In this document: in pieces, positions 1-5,748 of the stretch
Layout of the letters: each line of letters starts with the position of its first letter
How positions within the stretch are numbered: position 1 is the first letter of the stretch
DNA from: Chloroflexota bacterium
GTDB lineage: Bacteria > Chloroflexota > UBA6077
Length of the DNA: 17,973 nt
Assembly (NCBI GenBank): GCA_021845945.1
Contig: JAJZRD010000052.1
Location: 1-17,973, forward strand
Reading direction: 5' to 3'
Made by a program: the position numbers and the translations under genes
The notes under the pieces: generated by a model
Databases searched by the model: none
What the model saw: the letters and a program-made list of their open reading frames with translations, nothing else
What the model was told of the DNA's origin: nothing

Positions 1-18
1 GGTGCCCATCAAACGTAG

Positions 19-39
19 GGCAGGGCACTGTGCCCTGCC
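19..39. terminator. palindromic hairpin downstream of fba
   Basis: A perfect 10-bp inverted repeat (ggcagggcac / gtgccctgcc) around one central base. It lies about 60 bases beyond the aldolase stop codon. It has no T-tract, so it may be a dispersed GC-rich repeat rather than an intrinsic terminator. Confidence 0.4.
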
Positions 40-63
40 GCCCAGTCTACTATCCGCAGGGGC

Positions 64-84
64 GGTGGGGCAGAGCGCCCCACC
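64..84 (-). terminator. hairpin just after the fba stop codon
   Basis: GGTGGGGC and GCCCCACC form an 8-bp perfect stem with a 5-base loop, 13 bases past the aldolase stop codon. No U-run follows on the minus strand, so termination is inferred from position and stem strength. Confidence 0.45.
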
Positions 85-97
85 CTATACATTAGGG

Positions 98-940
98 CTA
101 CGCCTTGCCGGCCGAGCCGAAGAGCTGCATGTAGTGGCCGGAGACCTCCTTGAAGGCCGCCCGTGTCTCCATGATCAGGTCGTTCATCCGGATCTTGTCG
201 TACTTCTCGTCCAGGATCCTCTTGATCCGCTTCTTCGCCTCGTCGGCCATGTCGGTGTAGATGTTGATCTTTGCGACGCCGTAGGCTATGGACTTCTGCA
301 GCCGTTCGTCCCCCGTGGAGGAGCCGCCGTGAAGCACCAGGGGCAGCTTGACGGTGTCGGAGATGGTGGCGAGCAGGTCGTAGTGGATCTTCGGTTCCCC
401 CCTGTACTTGCCGTGAGCCGTGCCCACAGCCACCGCCAGGGCGTCGACGCCCGTCTCCTGGACGAAGCGCAGCGCCTCGTCGGGCCTCGTGAGTTGATCC
501 TCGGTCTTCTCGTACTCCGCCCCCTGGCCCACGTGGCCGATCTCGGCCTCGGCAGTCACCCCCACGGCGTGGGCCGCCTTCACCACGTCCCGGCTGATCG
601 CCACGTTCTGCTCGTAGGGCAGGGCAGAGCCGTCGAACATGACCGCGGTCGCTCCGGCGCGCAGGGCGCGGATGCAGGACTCGTAGGAGCGGCCGTGGTC
701 CAGGATGAGGGCCACCGGGATCTTCAGGGGGGTGGCTTGCTCCTTCAGACAGTTCATCAGGGTCTCGAAGCGGTTCTGAGGGAAGAAGCCTTCGGCGATG
801 GCCACTATGACCGGGGAGTTGTTCTCTGCGGCCGCCGCCAGCACCGACTCGGCCATCTCCAGGTTGCAGATGTCGAAGGCGCCTACCGCGTAGCTGCGCT
901 GCAGGCCGTCCTGCAGCAGCTCGCCCATGGGAACCAGCAT
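98..940 (-). CDS. fba: class II fructose-bisphosphate (ketose-bisphosphate) aldolase
   Basis: A 280-residue zinc-dependent aldolase, the usual size of class IIB enzymes. It should reversibly cleave fructose-1,6-bisphosphate to dihydroxyacetone phosphate and glyceraldehyde-3-phosphate in the cytosol. Family landmarks are in order: YAVGAFDICN near residue 17, LDHG with D81 and metal ligand H82, EAEIGHVGQG with E133, GTAHGKYRG with H176, LVLHGGSS with H204, and the phosphate-binding KINIYTD at 224-230. I chose the ATG at 940 because AGGAGG lies about 9 bases upstream; the longer open frame to 1006 has no ribosome site and runs through the structured leader. The gene stands alone, with its own promoter and inverted repeat upstream and hairpins downstream. 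A tagatose-bisphosphate aldolase or a related ketose-bisphosphate aldolase cannot be excluded from sequence alone. Confidence 0.93.
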   Translation of the reverse strand: MLVPMGELLQDGLQRSYAVGAFDICNLEMAESVLAAAAENNSPVIVAIAEGFFPQNRFETLMNCLKEQATPLKIPVALILDHGRSYESCIRALRAGATAVMFDGSALPYEQNVAISRDVVKAAHAVGVTAEAEIGHVGQGAEYEKTEDQLTRPDEALRFVQETGVDALAVAVGTAHGKYRGEPKIHYDLLATISDTVKLPLVLHGGSSTGDERLQKSIAYGVAKINIYTDMADEAKKRIKRILDEKYDKIRMNDLIMETRAAFKEVSGHYMQLFGSAGKA

Positions 941-975
941 GGTGAGCGAACCTCCTTCTACTTGATCTCCGGAAG

Positions 976-1019
976 CTTCGCCGTGCAAGGTCTGCCAGGG
1001 GTGCAAACGGCAGGCGAAG
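976..1019 (-). promoter_or_regulatory. structured 5' leader of fba mRNA
   Basis: Between the predicted transcription start and the ribosome site the RNA can fold into a two-part stem. The outer pair is CTTCGC (976-981) with GCGAAG (1014-1019). The inner pair is CTGCC (992-996) with GGCAG (1009-1013), with a one-sided bulge and a 12-base loop. It could be a stability or regulatory element. I do not recognise a known riboswitch class. Confidence 0.35.
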
Positions 1020-1021
1020 CA

Positions 1022-1047
1022 GGATATAACGGCATAATGTTATATCC
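1022..1047 (-). promoter_or_regulatory. operator-like inverted repeat upstream of fba
   Basis: GGATATAAC (1022-1030) and GTTATATCC (1039-1047) form a perfect 9-bp inverted repeat separated by 8 bases. It starts 3 bases downstream of the proposed -10 box, so it covers the expected transcription start (about 1044). A protein bound here would block initiation. The AT-rich arms contrast with the GC-rich surroundings. The regulator is not in the window. Confidence 0.55.
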
Positions 1048-1050
1048 ACC

Positions 1051-1079
1051 ATGCTATAGAGGCGGGGCCACGGTGTCAA
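1051..1079 (-). promoter_or_regulatory. fba promoter (sigma70-like)
   Basis: On the minus strand a perfect -35 box TTGACA (complement at 1074-1079) is followed after exactly 17 bases by TAGCAT (complement at 1051-1056), which matches four of six -10 positions. The predicted transcript has a leader of about 100 bases before the ATG at 940. Confidence 0.5.
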
Positions 1080-1294
1080 GGGGAGTTGACGGCTCGTCAG
1101 GGCCGGCCGGTCCTGCGGCTGCTAGTCAGGGTGCAGGATGGCATAGGAGACTATCAAGAAACGGTCGCGGTTGCCGACAAATTACACAGGGTTAACGTGC
1201 TGAATACGGCTACTTGACAAAGTATGGTATGATCTTGTTGAGCTGCGGGGCGACTATAGCATCATGCTGCTGTGGTTGCTGGAAAGATAGGGCG
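1080..1294. other. intergenic region between fba and the 155-residue protein
   Basis: No convincing gene. A perfect TTGACA lies at 1214-1219 on the plus strand, but no good -10 box sits 16-18 bases downstream (1236-1242 is not AT-rich). TAGCAT at 1257-1262 with TTGTTG at 1235-1240 (16-base gap) is a weak alternative promoter for the gene at 1295. Confidence 0.3.
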
Positions 1295-1762
1295 ATGCCT
1301 CAGGCAGCGGGGAAAGCGAAACAGAGAAGCCTACTTCCCGACCAGGCTGCTTCTGCCCAGCCATCCGCCGGGCCGGTGGAATCTCCACCGGCCCTTATTG
1401 ATAGTAGGCCTGCTTCCTCCCGGGGAGGGGCGGCGGAGAGGGCGAGCCCCGAGGTGGCCGGGCTCCAGGGGGCTCAGCTACCGCTGCCTCTGGATATGGA
1501 CCCGGAACCGGAAGCCGGTCCGCCGGCGGCGCCCGCCAAGGAGAAGCGACGGCGCTCCCGCTCCAAGGGCTTCGTCCCCGTGACCCGGGACCCCGACGTG
1601 GCCCGCTCCTACTCCGATAACGTTGCCCTGGATTACGCCATCGCCCGCGGTCTGGCCCAGGCCCTCACCAGTCTGCCCCCCGAGGAGTTGGCCGCCCTCA
1701 AGGCGAAGGTCGCTCGAGCCCGCCAGAACAGCAAGGCCCCCCCTTCCCGGGAATCCCGCTGA
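1295..1762 (+). CDS. hypothetical protein, low-complexity basic protein with helical C-terminus
   Basis: A 155-residue protein I do not recognise. The first 100 residues are rich in Ala, Pro, Ser and Glu and look disordered. A basic KEKRRRSRSKG stretch near residue 85 leads to a more ordered C-terminal part containing VPVTRDPDVARSYSDNVALD and a predicted helix LPPEELAALKAKVARARQ. The basic patch could contact nucleic acid, but that is only a guess. The ATG at 1295 is preceded by GGAAAG. An in-frame TTG at 1214 lies inside a TTGACA motif and would add a Cys-rich stretch (SCCCGC) of doubtful reality. The gene converges with its downstream neighbour around a perfect palindrome. Confidence 0.6.
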   Translation: MPQAAGKAKQRSLLPDQAASAQPSAGPVESPPALIDSRPASSRGGAAERASPEVAGLQGAQLPLPLDMDPEPEAGPPAAPAKEKRRRSRSKGFVPVTRDPDVARSYSDNVALDYAIARGLAQALTSLPPEELAALKAKVARARQNSKAPPSRESR

Positions 1763-1767
1763 CCTTC

Positions 1768-1791
1768 CCCGTGGGAGCCGGCTCCCACGGG
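1768..1791. terminator. perfect palindrome between convergent genes
   Basis: CCCGTGGGAGCC and its exact complement GGCTCCCACGGG form an uninterrupted 24-bp palindrome, 5 bases after one stop codon and 13 bases before the opposing one. It probably serves as a bidirectional terminator. It has no T-tract on either side. Confidence 0.55.
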
Positions 1792-1804
1792 TCCGCGTGC
1801 CCTG

Positions 1805-2311
1805 CTAGCCCGAGGAGGCCTCGGAGGCGAGGGTGGGCTGCAGCAGGGCCAGTGCCCTGCGGAGGTGCTCGGCCAGGGGCTGCCCCGTGACCGCGTGGAA
1901 GACCCTGTCCACTCCTCGGGCGAAACCGGCTCCCATGTGGCAGTAGGCTTCCAGCAGGCTCGGCGCGGCGTAGGCCTCGGGGGAGGCCAGATCCTGGTGG
2001 TGGAACTCCCCGCCGATCAGGCGAACGAAATCCTCCCTGGGCTGCCCGGTGAGCTGCCGGCCGCGCTCCGGCGCAACCCCGCACAGGAGGAGCACGGCGC
2101 GGGCCATCCCCAGGGCTTCGGCGGGGTCGGGAATGGATTCGCCGGAGAACGCTTCCCGGATGAGGCTCTCGCGCGCCGGCCCGCTGCCGGTGGCCCAGGC
2201 CAGGAGATCCGCCACCCGCTCGGGAATCTCCGGCTTGGAGCAGAGGTAGAAGGCGATGAGCGCCTCCAGCCGCTCGAGAGAGGTCGCACCAGGACGGTAG
2301 TAGACTCTCAA
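1805..2311 (-). CDS. conserved-looking hypothetical protein, 168 residues
   Basis: Not recognised. It is a soluble, mostly helical protein that begins RVYYRPGATSLERLEALIAF, with no signal peptide or membrane segment. It has three scattered cysteines and a His-rich EFHHQD stretch in its middle. I chose the TTG at 2311 because GGGAG sits 6 bases upstream and the reading frame becomes protein-like from there. The longer frame to 2458 would translate through the 82-bp inverted-repeat element at 2394-2475. The gene diverges from the 233-residue protein at 2592. Confidence 0.6.
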   Translation of the reverse strand: MRVYYRPGATSLERLEALIAFYLCSKPEIPERVADLLAWATGSGPARESLIREAFSGESIPDPAEALGMARAVLLLCGVAPERGRQLTGQPREDFVRLIGGEFHHQDLASPEAYAAPSLLEAYCHMGAGFARGVDRVFHAVTGQPLAEHLRRALALLQPTLASEASSG

Positions 2312-2393
2312 GATGCGCTCCCTGGGATGCGCAGGGGTGGATTCTCGCGGAGACGGCCTACAGTCTACCAAATTCGGCGGCCCTCCAACAATC

Positions 2394-2475
2394 CACTTTC
2401 TAGAAGAATTCTGGCTATCGGCCCTCAGCCGATGTCTGTCGGCTGCCCCCAAACCCACCGCCGATCTAGAAAGTG
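2394..2475. repeat. 82-bp element bounded by 11-bp inverted repeats, with alternative internal hairpins
   Basis: CACTTTCTAGA (2394-2404) and TCTAGAAAGTG (2465-2475) are perfect inverted repeats 60 bases apart. Inside are two mutually exclusive hairpins: ATCGGC/GCCGAT (2417-2422 with 2428-2433) and CAGCCGA/TCGGCTG (2426-2432 with 2439-2445). It lies between divergent genes. It may be a miniature inverted-repeat element or a regulatory structure; no target-site duplication is visible. Confidence 0.5.
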
Positions 2476-2591
2476 CAAGACAAAGACCAGGTAATGGCTC
2501 CCGACACCGATGGACCGGTCTTGCGGCCGGGCGGGCGCCGGACTATCATTCGCTGGCGTAGAGAGTCGATTTCCGCTTTTCAGGTGAAGCC

Positions 2592-3293
2592 ATGCCCCTC
2601 GATCCCGAAACCATCCGCCAGGTCGCCGAGCGTACCCAGGTGCTCCGCGCCCCCCGCCAGGCGCTGGCCACCTTCGGCACCACCGCCATCTCCTACTATC
2701 TGGTCACGGAGCCGGTCTATGGGGAGCTGCTCGGAGAGACCCAGGAGACCGTGGTGCGCCACGGGCACGTCACCGCGGAGCGACCCCAGATCGTCACTCC
2801 CTTCTATCTCCTGAATCTGTTCCGCGGCTTCGAGCACGGCGAGGAGTTTGCCCAGCACCTGGCGGAAAGCCAAGGTGCCAACTCGCCGGGATTGATGTAT
2901 TCCTACCGAAACGACCTGGAGGACACCAGCGTCGTCTCCGACCCGCTCCCGGCCGTAGCGCAACGGCTGGCGGACGATCTCGAGCAACAGGGTGAGCGGA
3001 TGGCGGCGGTCGTTCAGGGGGTGGATCACCTCTGGGATGTGTCCCTGATGAAGTTCATCTACGAGTTGACCATCTCCTCCCTGGGCCAGAACGTGGCGGA
3101 GTTGGCCCACAGCGGGCTGCTGGGCATGGAAGGCGGGTTGCCCCGGGCCGCCCGAGCCCACATCGAGAAGATGTTCGCGGGGGTGGCCCGGGGCCAGGTC
3201 AACCCTACGGAGCTCAAGGCCGAGCTGGACCGCTGGGGCGTCTTCAAAGAGTACGAAGATCGCTTCCTCGATCTCTTCCGCCGGCGCCGCTGA
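2592..3293 (+). CDS. hypothetical protein, 233 residues
   Basis: A soluble protein with no family I can name. AGGTGA lies about 5 bases upstream of the ATG. The sequence contains FGTTAISYYLVTEPVYGE (about 28-45), a segment RPQIVTPFYLLNLFRGFEHGEEF (about 64-86), a helical middle region and a C-terminal RAHIEKMFAGVARG, and it ends with an Arg-rich RRRR. There is no signal peptide or membrane span. The composition is that of a real, folded cytosolic protein. It is read away from the 168-residue gene and is followed 156 bases later by the HU gene, which has its own ribosome site, so a shared operon is possible but not shown. Confidence 0.75.
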   Translation: MPLDPETIRQVAERTQVLRAPRQALATFGTTAISYYLVTEPVYGELLGETQETVVRHGHVTAERPQIVTPFYLLNLFRGFEHGEEFAQHLAESQGANSPGLMYSYRNDLEDTSVVSDPLPAVAQRLADDLEQQGERMAAVVQGVDHLWDVSLMKFIYELTISSLGQNVAELAHSGLLGMEGGLPRAARAHIEKMFAGVARGQVNPTELKAELDRWGVFKEYEDRFLDLFRRRR

Positions 3294-3449
3294 CCTACTC
3301 CCGGGCCAAGTCCGCGGGATTTGGCTTCAGTGCGGGGCGGTTTCCCGGAGCCGTACAGCCAGGCGATATTCTCGGCACGCCACGTGCTACTTCCTTACCC
3401 CCAGGCGACGGATCGGCCGTCCCTGTTGACTCGGGAAAGGAGCAATCAC

Positions 3450-3809
3450 ATGGCAATGCGCAGGGAATCCATGGGCGGCGAGCCCATGGGCAAGGGAACC
3501 GTCGGCAAGCAGGACCTGATCACTCGCGTAGCGCAGCATTCCGGCATTCCGAACAAGCAGGCTGAGAAGGTGGTCAACTCCTTCATCGAAACGGTGACTC
3601 AGGCCATGGAGAAGGGCGAGGAGGTGCGTATCACCGGCTTCGGCACCTTCAGGGTCGTTCAGCGAGCCCCCCGCAAGGGCCGCCATCCGCGCACGGGCCA
3701 GGAGATGCAGATCCCTGGCAGCCGGCGCCCGACCTTCACCCCTGGCAGCAGGCTGGTTGAGGCCGCCCGCAAGGGCCCCGGCCCCGGTCAGATGAGAAGG
3801 GCCGCTTAG
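3450..3809 (+). CDS. hup: HU/IHF-family nucleoid DNA-binding protein with basic N- and C-terminal extensions
   Basis: A 119-residue histone-like protein; typical HU is about 90 residues. The core starts near residue 13 with MGKGTVGKQDLITRVA, continues through dimerisation helices, and carries the HU signature GFGTFRVVQRAPRKGR (63-78) and the DNA-intercalating arm RTGQEMQIPGSRRPTF (81-96). The tail ARKGPGPGQMRRAA is an unusual Gly/Pro/basic extension. The ATG at 3450 was chosen because GGAAAGGAG is about 9 bases upstream. The frame is open further upstream to 3321, but that stretch does not look like HU. An ATG at 3486, giving the canonical start, is a possible alternative. The role is DNA bending and nucleoid compaction. 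A 15-bp hairpin follows the gene. Confidence 0.92.
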   Translation: MAMRRESMGGEPMGKGTVGKQDLITRVAQHSGIPNKQAEKVVNSFIETVTQAMEKGEEVRITGFGTFRVVQRAPRKGRHPRTGQEMQIPGSRRPTFTPGSRLVEAARKGPGPGQMRRAA

Positions 3810-3838
3810 CCCTCTCGTTAGATGTCCCCCGCTCGGGA

Positions 3839-3878
3839 GCCCTGGCAGGGGCGGTTCTCTTCTCGCCCCTGCCAGGGC
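3839..3878 (+). terminator. 15-bp hairpin after the HU gene
   Basis: GCCCTGGCAGGGGCG (3839-3853) and its perfect complement (3864-3878) enclose a 10-base pyrimidine-rich loop, 30 bases after the HU stop codon. This is a very stable stem without a T-tract. It separates the HU gene from the peptidase gene. Confidence 0.6.
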
Positions 3879-3959
3879 CCCGAGACCCCGCACTCGTCTC
3901 TACGCAATCCGCGTGCACAATCACGGTTGAATGCCGCCGTTCCAGGAAAGGAGAGGCCC

Positions 3960-5027
3960 GTGAAGACTGCCCTCGCCCAACGGATCCGCGAGTTGACGGC
4001 CATCGATGGTGTGGCCGGATTCGAGCAGAAGGTGGTGGCCTACATGAGGGGGGCCTTCGAGGAGATCGGGGTAGCCACCGAGGTCGATCGCTTCGGCAAC
4101 CTGATCGCCACCAAACCGGGAAGCCGAGGCTCCCCCACGGTGATGGTCGCCGCCCACTCCGACGAGATCGGGGCCATGGTGAAGAGCGTAGACCCCAGGG
4201 GCTTCCTGCGCTTCGAGAAGTTGGGCGGCATCCAGGAGCTGCTGCTGCTTGGCCGCAAGGTATCGGTCAACGGGGTGTTCGGCGTCATCGGGGCCAAGGC
4301 CGGCCACCTCCAAAAGGGCGGAGCCGAGATGCCCAAGGCCGCGGAGATGTACGTCGACGTCGGGGCCTCCAGCCCGGAGGAGGTGGCTGCCCTGGGTATC
4401 CAGGTGGGCGATCCCATCGCCTACGTCGGGGAGATCCACTCCTTCTCCAACCCCGATCTGCTGTGCGGCAAGGCGATCGACAACCGGGTCGGCTGCGCCA
4501 TGGTGCTGCAGCTCTTCGAGGAGCTCCGGGAGACGGATCTGCCCGGCACCCTCCACGGGGTCGTCAACTCCCAGGAGGAGGTGGGCTGGCGGGGGATACA
4601 GTTGGTGGGGCGCAGGCTGAACCCCGACGCCGCCCTGGTGGTGGATACGGTCCCCTCGGGCGACACTCCGGATACCGACCTGGGGCGAGAGCTCGCCATC
4701 AGGATCGGGGCGGGGCCGGTGATCGCCCTGATGAGCGGTGGCTTCCCCAATGGGTACATCATGCCGCCGGCCATGAAGGATCTGCTGCTCCGGCTGGCCC
4801 GGGAGGAGGGGATCCCCCACCAGCCGGCCCTCTTCCCCGGCTCGGGCAGCGACGCCATCACCCTCCACATGGTGGGGGAGGGCATCCCCACTGGGATCGT
4901 GAACATTCCCAGGCGCTACGCCCACTCGCCGGTGGAGGTGGTGGACCTCAACGACGTTGTCCACGGCCAGCGGCTGCTGAAGCGAGCCGTCGTGGCCCTG
5001 GCGACCGAGACGGTGGGGTGGCTGTAG
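3960..5027 (+). CDS. M42-family metalloaminopeptidase (FrvX/TET-like)
   Basis: A 355-residue cytosolic peptidase of the M42 family, which forms large shells that trim peptides released by the proteasome or other proteases. All expected residues are in place: H66 and D68 in AAHSDEIGAM, bridging D174 in KAIDNRVGCAM, catalytic pair E206-E207 in NSQEEVGWRG, D229 in VVDTVPSGD, and H322 in RYAHSPVEV. The GTG at 3960 is preceded by AAAGGAGAGG and matches the normal family start. The longer frame to 3822 would translate the HU terminator hairpin. The cyclase gene begins 11 bases downstream, so the two are almost certainly co-transcribed. The substrate (glutamyl, leucyl or lysyl aminopeptidase, or a carbohydrate-linked function) cannot be set from sequence. 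Confidence 0.95.
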   Translation: MKTALAQRIRELTAIDGVAGFEQKVVAYMRGAFEEIGVATEVDRFGNLIATKPGSRGSPTVMVAAHSDEIGAMVKSVDPRGFLRFEKLGGIQELLLLGRKVSVNGVFGVIGAKAGHLQKGGAEMPKAAEMYVDVGASSPEEVAALGIQVGDPIAYVGEIHSFSNPDLLCGKAIDNRVGCAMVLQLFEELRETDLPGTLHGVVNSQEEVGWRGIQLVGRRLNPDAALVVDTVPSGDTPDTDLGRELAIRIGAGPVIALMSGGFPNGYIMPPAMKDLLLRLAREEGIPHQPALFPGSGSDAITLHMVGEGIPTGIVNIPRRYAHSPVEVVDLNDVVHGQRLLKRAVVALATETVGWL

Positions 5028-5038
5028 AGGAGGGCACC

Positions 5039-5695
5039 ATGCCGCGCTTGATCGACCTCAGCCACCCGCTCCACAACAGGATGCCCAGCTACCCGGGCTT
5101 CCCGGAGCCCAGCATCGGCGCCCACCTGACCCACGAGCAGTCGCGACCCCACTACCAGGGGCAGGCCGAGTTCTACGTCAGCCGCTACGACCTGGTGGGG
5201 AGCCTCGGCACCTACATGGACAGCCCTTTCCACCGCTACCAGGAGGGGATCGACCTCTCGCAGATCCCGCTGGAGAAGGTGGCCGATCTGCCGGGGGTGG
5301 TGGTCGACGCTCGGCGAGCCACCGGCCGGGCCCTGGGGCCGCAGCTGCTGGAGGGGCTGAGGGTGCGGGATAAGGCCGTCCTCTTCCGCACCGACTGGTC
5401 GGAGCAGTGGGGGACCGCCGCCTACTGGGAGCCGGCCGCCTACCTCTCCACGGAGCTGTGCCGGGCCCTGGTCGCCCGGGGCGCCGCCCTGGCGGGGGTG
5501 GACTTCTGGAACGTGGACGATACGGCGGACCTATCCCGGCCGGCCCACTCGACGCTGTTGGCCGGGGGCGTCCTGGTGGTGGAGGATCTGACCAACCTGG
5601 CGGCGCTCCCGCCGGGCGGCTTTCGGCTCCACGCCGCCCCCCTGGCTATCCAGGGAGGGGCGGCGGTGCCGTTAAGGGCCTACGCGGTGGTGTGA
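5039..5695 (+). CDS. cyclase-family (kynurenine formamidase-like) hydrolase, variant metal motif
   Basis: A 218-residue protein of the cyclase family, metal-dependent hydrolases that include kynurenine formamidase and isatin hydrolase. It begins RLIDLSHPLHNRMPSYPG, as family members do, and ends with the characteristic H170-S-T-LLAGG followed by E182 and L-T-N-L. The central motif, normally H-x-G-T-H-x-D-x-P-x-H, reads S55-L-G-T-Y59-M-D61-S-P-F-H65: D61 and H65 are kept, but two histidines are replaced. Metal binding or specificity may therefore differ from characterised enzymes. The start at 5039 has AGAGGAGG about 6 bases upstream and follows the M42 gene by 11 bases, so the two probably form one operon. 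The substrate is unknown. Confidence 0.85.
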   Translation: MPRLIDLSHPLHNRMPSYPGFPEPSIGAHLTHEQSRPHYQGQAEFYVSRYDLVGSLGTYMDSPFHRYQEGIDLSQIPLEKVADLPGVVVDARRATGRALGPQLLEGLRVRDKAVLFRTDWSEQWGTAAYWEPAAYLSTELCRALVARGAALAGVDFWNVDDTADLSRPAHSTLLAGGVLVVEDLTNLAALPPGGFRLHAAPLAIQGGAAVPLRAYAVV

Positions 5696-5722
5696 AAGGG
5701 AGACCCGGCGAAGAAAGAGCGC

Positions 5723-5748
5723 GCTGGGTGGCTAGCTGGCCGCCCAGC
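5723..5748. terminator. hairpin between convergent cyclase and AOR genes
   Basis: GCTGGGTGGC (5723-5732) pairs with GCCGCCCAGC (5739-5748), with one G-T wobble and a 6-base loop. It overlaps the stop codon of the oxidoreductase and lies 28 bases after that of the cyclase. It is likely a shared terminator. Confidence 0.4.

Noticed and set aside
2..1195. Long plus-strand open frame of 397 residues over the aldolase gene
   Set aside because: It is the antisense shadow of the aldolase in high-GC DNA; the composition is Gly/Val/His-rich and shows no domain.
1214..1294. Extension of the 155-residue protein to a TTG at 1214 with a Cys-rich N-terminus (SCCCGC)
   Set aside because: The TTG is part of a TTGACA motif, has no ribosome site, and the stretch does not look like a signal peptide or domain; ATG 1295 is better.
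4463..5038. N-terminal extension of the cyclase into the M42 gene
   Set aside because: It is a low-complexity out-of-frame reading of the peptidase; AGAGGAGG sits directly before the ATG at 5039.
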